The position numbers were made by a program, and so were the translations under genes. A DNA stretch of 32,014 bases from Microbulbifer mangrovi (GTDB lineage Bacteria; Pseudomonadota; Gammaproteobacteria; Pseudomonadales; Cellvibrionaceae). Location: positions 1 through 32,014 of the forward strand of contig NZ_LZDE01000303.1 of NCBI RefSeq assembly GCF_002009015.1, written 5' to 3'. The notes beneath the pieces are model-generated. The model was not told the origin of the DNA. It made no database searches and saw nothing but the letters and a program-made list of their open reading frames with translations. Position 1 is the stretch's first letter, and each line of letters begins with the position of its first letter. Below are positions 1 to 7,529 of the stretch, in pieces.

Positions 1-54
1 ATTGCCCTGTTTTTTTATGTCTGAATTTTACTGCTCAGCGCGTATCGCTTCCCC

Positions 55-663
55 TTACAGGGGATTCTGGCGAATAACACCCACGGCCAGTCCTTCAATT
101 GCGAAGTTGCGGTCGCGCATATCTACTTCAATGACGTTGAAGTCCTCGTTTTCGGGCAGTAACTGTACTGTCGCCTGATTTCCCCGGCGCTTGAAGCGTT
201 TCACCGTCACTTCATCCTCGATACGCGCAACCACTATCTGCCCGTTGCGGATGTTCTCGGTGCGCTGTACGGCCAGCAGATCACCGTCGAGGATACCGGC
301 GTCTTTCATGCTCATTCCGTGCACCCGCAACAGGTAATCCGCGGGCGGATGAAAGAATTCTGCAGGAATCTCGCAGTACTCCTCGATATTCTCCTCTGCC
401 AGTATCGGGTTGCCTGCTGCGACCCGGCCCACAATCGGCAGGCCGCTGTGGTAGTCGGGAATACGAATGCCGCGCGAGGCACCGGCGACCATCTCGATAG
501 CCCCTTTGCGCGCGAGAGCCTTAAGGTGTTCTTCCGCCGCATTGGGTGAGCGGAAACCCAGTTCCTGGGCAATTTCAGCCCGGGTTGGGGGATAACCGGT
601 ATCGTCCAGGTAACTTTTAATCAACTCCAGTACCTGTGCCTGGCGCGCGGTGAGATTTGTCAT
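55..663 (-). CDS. lexA: LexA repressor, SOS regulator
   Basis: LexA represses the DNA-damage (SOS) regulon and cleaves itself when RecA filaments form on single-stranded DNA. The 202-residue protein has full family length. An N-terminal winged helix-turn-helix covers about residues 1-65. The self-cleavage site is Ala83-Gly84 in the VAAGN motif. The S24 peptidase-type catalytic pair is Ser118 (GMSMKDAG) and Lys155 (VTVKRF), each one residue off E. coli numbering. The ATG at 663 is followed by the usual MTNLTARQ start. Two consensus LexA boxes lie upstream, so the gene is very likely autoregulated. In Pseudomonas lexA sits beside psrA and nagZ, as here, although two small genes intervene. The usual neighbour sulA would lie beyond the window edge and cannot be judged. 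Confidence 0.98.
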   Translation of the reverse strand: MTNLTARQAQVLELIKSYLDDTGYPPTRAEIAQELGFRSPNAAEEHLKALARKGAIEMVAGASRGIRIPDYHSGLPIVGRVAAGNPILAEENIEEYCEIPAEFFHPPADYLLRVHGMSMKDAGILDGDLLAVQRTENIRNGQIVVARIEDEVTVKRFKRRGNQATVQLLPENEDFNVIEVDMRDRNFAIEGLAVGVIRQNPL

Positions 664-721
664 GGGCTCGTTCCTGTTGTTTCCGGAGCTATTCCCGGCA
701 TCTGTTCCTGGAGTCCGGGGT

Positions 722-737
722 CTGTATTTTTATACAG
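722..737 (-). promoter_or_regulatory. LexA (SOS) box, start-proximal copy
   Basis: The sequence CTGTATTTTTATACAG fits the gammaproteobacterial LexA operator CTGT-N8-ACAG exactly. It lies about 60 bases upstream of the lexA start on the lexA side of the promoter. Together with the second copy it gives the two-operator arrangement known from E. coli lexA. Confidence 0.9.
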
Positions 738-740
738 TTG

Positions 741-756
741 CTGTGATTATATACAG
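741..756 (-). promoter_or_regulatory. LexA (SOS) box overlapping the lexA -10 element
   Basis: The sequence CTGTGATTATATACAG again fits CTGT-N8-ACAG. It starts only 3 bases after the first box. Read on the minus strand it contains TATAAT (751 to 746), a perfect -10 hexamer, with a weak TTGCGC at 773 to 768 as a possible -35 at 16-base spacing. LexA bound here would block its own promoter. Confidence 0.88.
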
Positions 757-909
757 ATTTGGCGGGTGCGCAATCTTCCGGGGGCGGCGCCTGATTACTG
801 CTAGACTTGAATGGCCCTGAAGCGTTTTAAGTCTGCAGTTCCAGGCCTCGAGCCTCAACAATGGGGTTAAGTCGCTCACGGCTGCGAACAACGATAATGG
901 AGAAGGCAT

Positions 910-1551
910 ATGCTGGATGCAAAAATGCCGGAAGCGTGGCGCGTACTACGCATTCAATCGGAACTTGTCGACGGTATCGAGCGCCTGATTACCCTCAAGG
1001 GTGCGGTGACTGTTTTTGGCAGCGCCAGGTTTCCCGAAGAGACGAATGAGTATCAGCAGGCCATGCGTCTTGGTGAGCTGCTGGCGAGCGAGGGTATCCC
1101 CGTCATTACCGGTGGAGGTCCCGGAATTATGGAAGCGTGCAACCGCGGCGCTTTCACCCAGTCCGGTGCTTCTATCGGTCTCAATATCGAATTGCCTTTT
1201 GAGCAGACGCCAAATCCCTATCTGGATATCAGCCTGAATTTTCGCTATTTCTTCGTGCGCAAATTCATTTTTGTTAAACACGCGGTGGGGTTTATCGCCA
1301 TGCCGGGCGGTTACGGTACGCTCGATGAACTGTTCGAAGCGTTAACCCTGGTGCAGACGCAGAAAGTTCGACGCTTCCCGATTGTGCTGGTAGGGAAGCA
1401 GTACTGGGAGGGACTGATAAATTGGATGGTCGATACGCAGCTCGCCCACAACTGCATTGATGCTGGCGATCTAGAGTTGTTCAAACTGGTGGACACCGTC
1501 GACGAGGCTGTAGAAATTATTGTCGAATATATTCGCGAGGGCGACGATTGA
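910..1551 (+). CDS. LOG-family nucleotide 5'-monophosphate phosphoribohydrolase (TIGR00730 type)
   Basis: This is a 213-residue Rossmann-fold protein of the LOG / lysine-decarboxylase-like family. Characterised members release the base from nucleoside 5'-monophosphates, including cytokinin ribotides. The signature PGGYGTLDE is at residues 132-140 and GGGPGIMEA at 68-76. The substrate cannot be told from the sequence. The ATG at 910 has a good ribosome site (GGAGAAGG, 899-906). The gene stands alone, reads divergently from lexA and converges on the next small gene. Old annotations call such proteins lysine decarboxylases, but they lack the features of that enzyme. Confidence 0.9.
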   Translation: MLDAKMPEAWRVLRIQSELVDGIERLITLKGAVTVFGSARFPEETNEYQQAMRLGELLASEGIPVITGGGPGIMEACNRGAFTQSGASIGLNIELPFEQTPNPYLDISLNFRYFFVRKFIFVKHAVGFIAMPGGYGTLDELFEALTLVQTQKVRRFPIVLVGKQYWEGLINWMVDTQLAHNCIDAGDLELFKLVDTVDEAVEIIVEYIREGDD

Positions 1552-1699
1552 GAATCCTGGCTTCAACTGTGTTCGATGCTTCTTTAGCAGCGGGCTAGGT
1601 TGGGCTACGTTACCGTCCCATTGAGTCGCAGGTTAGCGATTGCAGGCTTTACTGCACTTATCCAGTTTCCGCGTTTAACACAAATCGATTGAAACTCGG

Positions 1700-2032
1700 T
1701 CAGAGGCTTTCGTCGGTCCCGGGGAACGATTCGCCCTCTAGTCGATCGATGGCGCTCTGCGCGGGAGAAAAGAGGGGACTTTTGAAGCCGGCATCCTCCG
1801 CATCCTGCATTTCTTCAGCCAGGGTGCCGTAGCCTGCATTCGCATCTTCCGGTGCGGCAGCGCCAATTACCGGTAGCCGCGGCCAGCTGTGAAAGTCGAT
1901 CTCATCAACCGATCCATCCACGTACTGGATTTCAATGGTGCGCGACGGGTGGTCTACAGCGACTACTTCAAACAGGTCGCCACTATCGAAGTTTTCAAAC
2001 CAGCTGCCAATTTCTGGTGCGATTCTCGCCAT
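1700..2032 (-). CDS. Small conserved protein, DUF6763-like
   Basis: This is a 110-residue acidic protein starting MARIAPEIGSWFEN. Its first 50 residues (FEVVAVDHPSRTIEIQYVDGSVDEIDFHSW) look like a small beta-barrel, and the rest is acidic and probably flexible. I associate this pattern with DUF6763 proteins of Pseudomonas and relatives, from memory. The function is unknown. There is no signal peptide or membrane segment. A near-perfect ribosome site (AGGAGGG at 2046-2040, 7 bases from the ATG) argues for strong translation. It is transcribed divergently from psrA and converges on the LOG-family gene. Confidence 0.85.
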   Translation of the reverse strand: MARIAPEIGSWFENFDSGDLFEVVAVDHPSRTIEIQYVDGSVDEIDFHSWPRLPVIGAAAPEDANAGYGTLAEEMQDAEDAGFKSPLFSPAQSAIDRLEGESFPGTDESL

Positions 2033-2277
2033 GATGCAGCCCTCCTGATGTTTATCAGTGCTGGCATTAGTAATGCCTCTGTTCTCAATCTAGTGTGCGC
2101 GGGGGCCCCTTGGTAACACAGCGGTCGCGAGATTCGGCCCCGCTGGGGTGTTTTGTGAGTAGGGGGTGATTTTTGCGATGAAGCGTCTGCTCGACTCGTA
2201 TTCTGGCGAAAATGTGTTCACTGGTGGGTAGTGTGATTTTGTGCCGTCCTGCGGCGACTGTGCTAATCTCAGCGCTT

Positions 2278-2289
2278 AAACAAGTGTTT
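2278..2289 (+). promoter_or_regulatory. Possible PsrA operator upstream of psrA
   Basis: AAAC-AAGT-GTTT is an inverted repeat that matches the core of the PsrA site described in Pseudomonas, G/C-AAAC-N2-4-GTTT-G/C. The outer bases differ (T on both sides). A second GTTTG half lies at 2299-2303. It sits 33 bases before the psrA ATG, where a repressor would act on its own gene. Short cores of this kind also occur by chance. The remainder of 2033-2277 shows no clear signal. Confidence 0.5.
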
Positions 2290-2321
2290 TAATTGATAGT
2301 TTGAATTGCTGTGAGCATGGT

Positions 2322-2972
2322 ATGAGTCAGCTGGATACCGTAAACCGAATCCTCGATGCTGCGGAGGTGCTTTTTGCCGAGCGCGGCTTTACCGAGACGT
2401 CCCTGCGAACGATCACCAGTACCGCTGGAGTGAATCTGGCTGCGGTAAATTATCATTTCGGTTCGAAAAAGGAGCTGATTCAGGCGGTATTCGAGCGGTT
2501 TCTTACGCCTTTTACGAAAAGCCTGGATCAGGAGCTTAGCCGCCGACAGCAGGCACAGGCCAGTGGTGAGGAACTGCAACTGGATGACCTGCTGCAGAGC
2601 CTGTATCGCGTGGCGCTCGCCGGGCTGGCGGAAGAGGGGCGTGATCCCAAGCGGTTTATGCGCCTGCTCGGGCTTGCCTACACCCAGTCCCAGGGCCACC
2701 TGCGCCGTTTCATTGTTGCCCGCTATGGCGCCAGCTACCGGCGTTTTGCGGGGCAGTTGGCAAACGCGCTGCCCCAGGTAGATCCGGTTACCTTCTACTG
2801 GCGTCTTTATTTTATGCTTGGCGCCACCATATTTTCCCTGTCGAGCTTTGACGCCATCGAAGCTATCCTGAGGGAAGATTTCGGTGCCGAGAGCGATCTC
2901 GACGAGACCCTTGCGCGGTTGGCACCGGCGGCCGCAGCGATGCTGACTGCACCGGTATCCAGCGAAATCTAA
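2322..2972 (+). CDS. psrA: TetR-family regulator, PsrA-like
   Basis: PsrA in Pseudomonas senses long-chain fatty acids, represses beta-oxidation genes and itself, and activates rpoS. The 216-residue protein starts MSQLDTVNRILDAAEVLFAERGF, typical of the TetR fold. The DNA-binding helix-turn-helix is near residues 25-46 (TITSTAGVNLAAVNYHFGSK). The N-terminal region closely resembles the Pseudomonas protein as I remember it. I chose the ATG at 2322. An in-frame TTG at 2301 would add seven residues but lies closer to the putative operator and adds nothing family-like. It is followed by nagZ 75 bases on, as in Pseudomonas. The C-terminal ligand domain is less conserved, so the effector is inferred. 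Confidence 0.85.
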   Translation: MSQLDTVNRILDAAEVLFAERGFTETSLRTITSTAGVNLAAVNYHFGSKKELIQAVFERFLTPFTKSLDQELSRRQQAQASGEELQLDDLLQSLYRVALAGLAEEGRDPKRFMRLLGLAYTQSQGHLRRFIVARYGASYRRFAGQLANALPQVDPVTFYWRLYFMLGATIFSLSSFDAIEAILREDFGAESDLDETLARLAPAAAAMLTAPVSSEI

Positions 2973-3047
2973 AGTCCGGCGTGTATCCGGGCGGGCCTGG
3001 AGACCCGGTCAGCCCGGTTAATTGACTTGCAGTGGGAGCGGCAATTC

Positions 3048-4061
3048 ATGTCTGTTCAGATTGGTCCAGTGATGATTGATGTCGAGGGTACCGAGCTTAC
3101 CGATGAAGATCGGGAGTTGCTGCGCCACCCTCAAGTGGGCGGGCTTATCTTTTTTGCTCGCAACTACCGCGATCGCCTACAGCTCGAAGCCCTGATCAAG
3201 GATATTCGGGCAGTACGCCCCGAAATCCTGCTGGCAGTGGACCAGGAAGGCGGGCGCGTTCAGCGCTTTCGCGAGTCATTCACTCGTATCCCCTCCATGC
3301 AGGCACTCAGTGCCCATGCCGACGCCCAGCAGCTAGAAGATGTTGGCTGGCTGCTTGCCGCGGAACTGCTGGCAGTGGGTGTGGATTTTAGTTTTGCCCC
3401 GGTGCTGGACGCCGATGATGATTTCTGTCGGATTGTGGGTGACCGTAGTTTTGCCCAGGACCCACTGGTACTCGCACAAAAGGCCCGGCCGTTTATGGCG
3501 GGAATGCACGAGGCCGGAATGGCGACCACCGGCAAGCATTTCCCTGGCCATGGCCAGGTACTGGAAGACAGCCACGAAGAGCTTCCCGTGGACCAGCGAA
3601 CACTGGACGCCGTGCTCGCATCCGATTGTGTGCCGTTTTCTGAGTGCATTGCCGCTGGTGAGCTCCAGGCAGTCATGCCGGCGCATATCCGCTTTGCCAA
3701 TGTCGATGAAAACCCGGTGGGTTTCTCGCGCTTCTGGTTGCAGGAGATCCTCCGCAAACGGCTTGGGTTCGACGGGGTAATTTTCAGCGATGACCTGACC
3801 ATGGAAGGGGCCGGTGCGGCGGGCGGCTATGCGGAGCGCATCAGGGCGGCTATGCAAGCTGGCTGCGACATGGGTGTGGTGTGCAATAACCGCAAGGGTG
3901 CACTGGAGGTGCTGGAGGCGCTGGAAGGGTTTGAACCCGACCCGCGTTCGAGCGAGCGACTGGCACGTATGCGTGGTCGTGCTGCGATTGATAGCTGGAG
4001 TGCCCTCGAGGCGAATCCCCGCTGGCAGTCCACCAGAGAATGGCTGGCATCCTGGATGTAA
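3048..4061 (+). CDS. nagZ: Beta-N-acetylhexosaminidase NagZ
   Basis: NagZ is a cytoplasmic family 3 glycoside hydrolase. It removes GlcNAc from GlcNAc-anhydroMurNAc muropeptides during cell-wall recycling, and its product affects AmpR-type beta-lactamase induction in many relatives. The 337-residue protein has usual length. It carries KHFPGHG (163-169) with the Asp-Ser-His of the mobile loop (D174, H176) and the catalytic nucleophile in SDDLTMEGA (D248). Substrate-binding DQEGGRVQR is at 65-73. The ATG at 3048 has GGGAG at 3034-3038. An in-frame TTG at 3027 would only add MQWERQF and is not favoured. A strong terminator follows. Confidence 0.97.
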   Translation: MSVQIGPVMIDVEGTELTDEDRELLRHPQVGGLIFFARNYRDRLQLEALIKDIRAVRPEILLAVDQEGGRVQRFRESFTRIPSMQALSAHADAQQLEDVGWLLAAELLAVGVDFSFAPVLDADDDFCRIVGDRSFAQDPLVLAQKARPFMAGMHEAGMATTGKHFPGHGQVLEDSHEELPVDQRTLDAVLASDCVPFSECIAAGELQAVMPAHIRFANVDENPVGFSRFWLQEILRKRLGFDGVIFSDDLTMEGAGAAGGYAERIRAAMQAGCDMGVVCNNRKGALEVLEALEGFEPDPRSSERLARMRGRAAIDSWSALEANPRWQSTREWLASWM

Positions 4062-4086
4062 TTAGGCACAATAAGCGAATTCTACA

Positions 4087-4120
4087 GGCGCTACCCCTTG
4101 CCGGGGCCAGCGCCGTTTTT
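4087..4120 (+). terminator. Rho-independent terminator after nagZ
   Basis: The outer stem GGCGCT/AGCGCC (4087-4092 with 4109-4114) encloses an inner CCCC/GGGG stem (4094-4097 with 4103-4106) and a TTGCC loop. It is followed by GTTTTT. It begins 26 bases after the nagZ stop and separates the psrA-nagZ unit from the MscS gene. Confidence 0.85.
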
Positions 4121-4189
4121 AAATGTACTATCTCAATAAATCTTTCAAAACCGACGTCGAATAACCTTAAGTTTTAAATGGAGTGATTT

Positions 4190-5308
4190 GTGGAGCAGGC
4201 TAAAGCGTTTTTGCGCTCCCTGGTGGGGGAAGACCGTTTCTGGATTGCCGAAGTTTTTCTGATTGTGCTGGCGACTGCATTCGCGGCGTGGATGCTCACG
4301 CTGCTGGTCAGCCGTTTGCAGGCGCGGGCGGAGCGCACCGTCAATCCCTGGGATGATGCCCTTTGTGGTTCTATCAATCCGCCGGCGTCCATTCTTGTGT
4401 GGCTGGTGGGGCTTTCTGTCGCTGCTGCCAGGGCAGGTAAAGCCACTGGCGCAGAAATATTTACCTTTGCGGTTACCGTTCGCGAAATCGGCTTTATCGT
4501 GCTGGTGACCTGGTTCGCCTTGCGATTTGCCAAGGCTGTGGAGCAGAACCTTGCCGACCCGCGCTTTATGGGTAAGCCGATGGATGCCACTACCGTACGC
4601 GCTATTGGCAAGCTGATTCGCGCATCCATCATCATCACCGCAGCTATGGTGATCATGCAGCACTTTGGCTATAGCATCAGCGGTGTACTCGCATTTGGTG
4701 GTATTGGTGGCCTGGCGATCGGCTTTGCCGCCAAAGATTTGCTGGCCAACTTTTTCGGTGGCCTGATGATCTATCTGGACCGTCCCTTCAAGGTCGGGGA
4801 CTGGGTGCGCTCGCCGGATCAGGAAATTGAAGGTACCGTTGAAGATATCGGCTGGCGCCTTACCCGTATCCGCACTTTCGATAAGCGCCCGCTGTACATC
4901 CCCAATGGGGTGTTTACCCAGATTTCTGTCGAGAACCCGTCGCGCATGCTGAATCGCCGTATCTACGAGACCATCGGGATTCGTTACGACGATGCCAGCC
5001 TGATGGAACCGATCGTGAATGACGTGCGCGCCATGCTGCGAAATCATCCGGAGATCGACACCAATCAAACCTTGATCGTGAACTTCAATTCTTTTGCGCC
5101 GTCTTCGCTGGATTTCTTTATTTACACTTTTACCCGTACGACCGAGTGGGTGCGCTATCACGAGATCAAGCAGGATGTGCTGCTGAAGATCCTGAAAATC
5201 ATCGAGGAGCGAGGCGCTTCCTGTGCCTTCCCGACTTCGACGCTGCATATTGCGGATCTGCCGGAGCTCGCAATTGCTGGCGCCAGGGAAAAGTCCATCG
5301 GTGCCTGA
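4190..5308 (+). CDS. MscS-family mechanosensitive ion channel
   Basis: MscS-type channels open under membrane tension and release solutes on osmotic downshock. The 372-residue protein has hydrophobic segments at about 17-41, 64-82, 92-116 and 137-160. These are followed by the pore-lining TM3 and start of the beta domain (residues 166-206: LAFGGIGGLAIGFAAKDLLA, FFGG, DRPFKVGDWV). A cytoplasmic alpha/beta vestibule follows. It is longer at the N terminus than E. coli MscS and closer to YbdG/YnaI-type proteins. The start is GTG at 4190 with GGAG at 4180-4183. It lies between the nagZ terminator and the cold-shock leader, so it is probably a single-gene unit. This place in the nagZ neighbourhood differs from Pseudomonas. 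Confidence 0.93.
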   Translation: MEQAKAFLRSLVGEDRFWIAEVFLIVLATAFAAWMLTLLVSRLQARAERTVNPWDDALCGSINPPASILVWLVGLSVAAARAGKATGAEIFTFAVTVREIGFIVLVTWFALRFAKAVEQNLADPRFMGKPMDATTVRAIGKLIRASIIITAAMVIMQHFGYSISGVLAFGGIGGLAIGFAAKDLLANFFGGLMIYLDRPFKVGDWVRSPDQEIEGTVEDIGWRLTRIRTFDKRPLYIPNGVFTQISVENPSRMLNRRIYETIGIRYDDASLMEPIVNDVRAMLRNHPEIDTNQTLIVNFNSFAPSSLDFFIYTFTRTTEWVRYHEIKQDVLLKILKIIEERGASCAFPTSTLHIADLPELAIAGAREKSIGA

Positions 5309-5520
5309 TGCAACTGATACTTGAATGACCGGTAAGCGATTTAGTGCTAAATGGCATCAAATGTCAGATTTTGTGGAGCTTTAGTCGTTAATTTGGTGAC
5401 AAATTGCGCATTGTTCGTGGGAAGTAACATTAATTTCACGTGTAAACCTAGACAGTGGCGCTGTTTTATCTAAGAATCAGTAACGGCTTAACTGGATGAC
5501 CAGTTAGGCACTTAGAGACA

Positions 5521-5592
5521 GTGGACCAGCTTCGCATAAGAGCTGGCCACGGCAATTGGGGTAGGCGCTTTACCCGTAACCGGGGTAAGCGC
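5521..5592 (+). promoter_or_regulatory. Two stem-loops in the leader of the cold-shock-domain gene
   Basis: Within the 309-base gap 5309-5617 two strong hairpins lie just before the ribosome site. The first pairs GTGG-A-CCAGCT (5521-5531) with AGCTGGCCAC (5541-5550), a 10-pair stem with one bulged A and a 9-base loop. The second pairs GCGCTTTACCC (5565-5575) with GGGTAAGCGC (5583-5592), a 10-pair stem with one bulged T. Neither is followed by a T run, so they do not look like terminators. The ribosome site GAGG (5606-5609) lies 13 bases past the second hairpin. Cold-shock genes often have long structured leaders that control translation by temperature; that role is inferred here. A short perfect inverted repeat, ATTTAG-TG-CTAAAT, is at 5339-5352. 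Confidence 0.6.
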
Positions 5593-5617
5593 AATAACAA
5601 TAAATGAGGTTGGCTTA

Positions 5618-5833
5618 ATGAGTGATCGCGTTACGGGTACCGTGAAGTGGTTTAACAATGCCCGGGGTTATGGCTTTATCACCTGCGCCGAAGGTTCCGA
5701 GGATATTTTTGTGCACTACCGCAGCATTCGCGGTGATGGATACAAAACCCTCAATGAGGGGCAGGCCGTTGAGTTTGAAATGCAGCAGGGTGACAAAGGC
5801 CTGCTCGCAGAAGATGTAGTGCCCTGCGAATAA
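5618..5833 (+). CDS. Cold-shock-domain protein (CspA/CspD family)
   Basis: This 71-residue protein is a single cold-shock domain, a five-stranded OB-fold that binds single-stranded RNA or DNA. RNP1 is RGYGFI at residues 16-21 and RNP2 is DIFVHY at 29-34, with the family start [14 protein letters not shown]. Arg replaces the usual Lys at the start of RNP1, which is common. The C-terminal part ending VVPCE, with one Cys, resembles the Pseudomonas CspD/CapA-like group more than E. coli CspA. The ATG at 5618 has GAGG at 5606-5609. The gene stands alone, behind the structured leader described separately. Whether it is induced by cold or by stationary phase cannot be read from the sequence. Confidence 0.93.
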   Translation: MSDRVTGTVKWFNNARGYGFITCAEGSEDIFVHYRSIRGDGYKTLNEGQAVEFEMQQGDKGLLAEDVVPCE

Positions 5834-6095
5834 CGCCCAACCAGACGTACGCTCAACACAGCATTGTTTCGGCCGCTCAGGCTGCTGCAATGCCCGGGTA
5901 TCGGCTCGCCATTGTTGATGGCGTGCACGATAGTCTGCGCAATCAGCCCTGTACTGATTTTTGGGCGTAAAACGCTAAGCCGCGATTTCAGGCATCTCAG
6001 CTGAGGCTGCGCTTGGAGTTGTTGATGCTTGTAGCTGAATGCCGGTGTCAGTTCACGCTGTCAGCTTAGTGGCGACGGAACGTCGTGGCACCAAT
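5834..6095. other. Intergenic stretch between the cold-shock gene and the shared terminator
   Basis: I see no credible gene, no clear promoter and no terminator near the cold-shock stop codon in this stretch. Reading continues about 260 bases before the next strong terminator. It may simply be a long 3' untranslated region, or it may hold a small RNA, which cannot be decided here. Confidence 0.4.
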
Positions 6096-6145
6096 AAAAA
6101 AGCCCGGGATCGTCCAGTGTTTGCTGGAAGATCCCGGGCTTTTTT
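6096..6145. terminator. Bidirectional rho-independent terminator
   Basis: A perfect 16-pair inverted repeat joins AAAAAAGCCCGGGATC (6096-6111) and GATCCCGGGCTTTTTT (6130-6145). The loop holds a second small stem, TCCAG/CTGGA (6113-6117 with 6124-6128). With A6 on one side and T6 on the other it should stop transcription from both directions: the cold-shock gene on the plus strand and the DUF819 gene, whose stop lies 45 bases away, on the minus strand. Confidence 0.95.
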
Positions 6146-6189
6146 GTTGGGCGACAGGGCGGCAACACTGTGCCGCCCTGAGTGGGGCC

Positions 6190-7425
6190 TTATCCGGCCC
6201 CAACTACCCGCAATAACTGTCCGCAGAACCAGGCAGCATAAGTGCCCAGTGCGTACCCCATTACCGCAAGCAATACGCCTACAGGGGCGAGCGATGGGTG
6301 GAATGCTGCCGCGACCACGGGTGCCGAGGCTGCGCCCCCGACATTTGCCTGACTGCCGACAGCCATAAAGAACGTCGGTGCCTTGATCAGTTTGGCGACC
6401 AGAAGCATCAAGCCCGCGTGTATCGCCATCCAGATCATACCGAGTACAAACAGCTCTGGGCTGTTCTTCAGGGCGGTGATGTCCATGTGGGTGCCGATGG
6501 TGGCTACCAGGAAATAGATAAACACGGAGCCAACTTTCGCGGCACCGGCACCCTCCAGTTTTTTGGCTGGGGTAAACGCCATGGCAATGCCGAGCGTGGT
6601 GGCGATGATGATCAGCCAGAAAAAAGAGCTGGTGAAACTGAATCGGGCCAGCTGCGGGGCATTATTCTGAAACCACGGCGCGAGGAAGTCAGCGCAAGCG
6701 TGGGCAATTGCCGTCACGCCAAACCCGACTGCGGCGATCAACATCAGGTCCTGCAGCGCAGGAATACGCGCGTGTTTGCGCTGCATGCTTTCCACGCGCT
6801 CACGCAGGGTATCGATGGCGGAAGTATCCGCTCCCCGTTTTGCGTCCAGGTTTTTCGCATTGCCCGCCATGATCAGCAGCACTGCCATCCACAGGTTGGC
6901 AACGATCACATCGACGGCCACCATCGCAGAAAAGACATCCCCGCCCACGTCGAAGATTTCCTTCATTGCAGCCTGATTGGCACCGCCACCAATCCAGCTA
7001 CCTGCCACGGTGGTCATTCCCCGCCAGATGGCATCTGGGCCATTGCCATTCAGCATGCTCGGATCAATGGCCGACATGATAAGGAGTGCCAGTGGGCCGC
7101 CAATGACGATGCCCGCGGTACCGGTTAAAAAAAGGATTAGCGCTTTTGGCCCGAGATTGACGATGCCTTTCAGGTCGATGCTCAATGTCAGCAATACCAG
7201 GCTGGCGGGCAGCAGGTAGCGCGATGCTACGAAATAGAGATTCGAATTGTGTGCATCGATGATGTGGAAGGTGGTCAGCAGGGACGGAAGGAAATAACAC
7301 AGCAGTAGTGCGGGCACAAAGCGGTAAAAGCGCTTCCAGAAGCGCTGTTCGCTGCTCGCGGTGTAAAACACAAAGCCGAGAATCGCGGCGAGCATGCCGA
7401 GAATGATGGCATCGTTGGTAATCAT
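6190..7425 (-). CDS. DUF819-family integral membrane protein
   Basis: This is a 411-residue polytopic inner-membrane protein with about ten hydrophobic segments, starting MITNDAIILGMLAAILGFVF. It carries two similar glycine/alanine-rich motifs, GSWIGGGANQAAMKEIF in the first half and GSQANVGGAASAPVVAAAF in the second. This suggests an inverted-repeat transporter fold, as in other sodium-coupled carriers. I recognise the pattern as DUF819 (YjcL-like). The substrate is unknown. I chose the ATG at 7425, with AAGG at 7438-7435. An open frame extends to 7515 but runs through a terminator hairpin and has no membrane-protein character. It shares the bidirectional terminator at 6096-6145 with the cold-shock gene. 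Confidence 0.88.
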   Translation of the reverse strand: MITNDAIILGMLAAILGFVFYTASSEQRFWKRFYRFVPALLLCYFLPSLLTTFHIIDAHNSNLYFVASRYLLPASLVLLTLSIDLKGIVNLGPKALILFLTGTAGIVIGGPLALLIMSAIDPSMLNGNGPDAIWRGMTTVAGSWIGGGANQAAMKEIFDVGGDVFSAMVAVDVIVANLWMAVLLIMAGNAKNLDAKRGADTSAIDTLRERVESMQRKHARIPALQDLMLIAAVGFGVTAIAHACADFLAPWFQNNAPQLARFSFTSSFFWLIIIATTLGIAMAFTPAKKLEGAGAAKVGSVFIYFLVATIGTHMDITALKNSPELFVLGMIWMAIHAGLMLLVAKLIKAPTFFMAVGSQANVGGAASAPVVAAAFHPSLAPVGVLLAVMGYALGTYAAWFCGQLLRVVGAG

Positions 7426-7486
7426 GGAAATTGCCTTATTTTTATGAATTCCTGATACGAAAGTAGAGGATGGTAAGCCCAAAAGG

Positions 7487-7511
7487 AAAACGGCCCGCAG
7501 AGGGCCGTTTT
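7487..7511 (-). terminator. Rho-independent terminator after csiV
   Basis: A perfect 10-pair stem joins AAAACGGCCC (7487-7496) and GGGCCGTTTT (7502-7511) with a 5-base loop. On the minus strand it follows the csiV stop codon by 18 bases and ends in TTTTCCTTTT. It separates csiV from the DUF819 gene. Confidence 0.88.
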
Positions 7512-7529
7512 GCAAAGTATTTTACCCGG

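Noticed and set aside
1552-1699. A terminator between the convergent LOG-family and DUF6763-like genes
   Set aside because: I looked for a stem followed by a T run on both strands and found none that is convincing.
4145-5248. A 367-codon minus-strand open frame opposite mscS
   Set aside because: It is antisense to a clear MscS channel and has the same His/Gln-rich shadow composition.
6298-7128. A 276-codon plus-strand open frame opposite the DUF819 gene
   Set aside because: The minus strand encodes a coherent ten-helix membrane protein. The plus-strand product is hydrophilic and without motifs.
7426-7515. Upstream extension of the DUF819 frame to 7515
   Set aside because: It would be translated from the csiV terminator and adds a non-family peptide. 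The ATG at 7425 with AAGG upstream is better.
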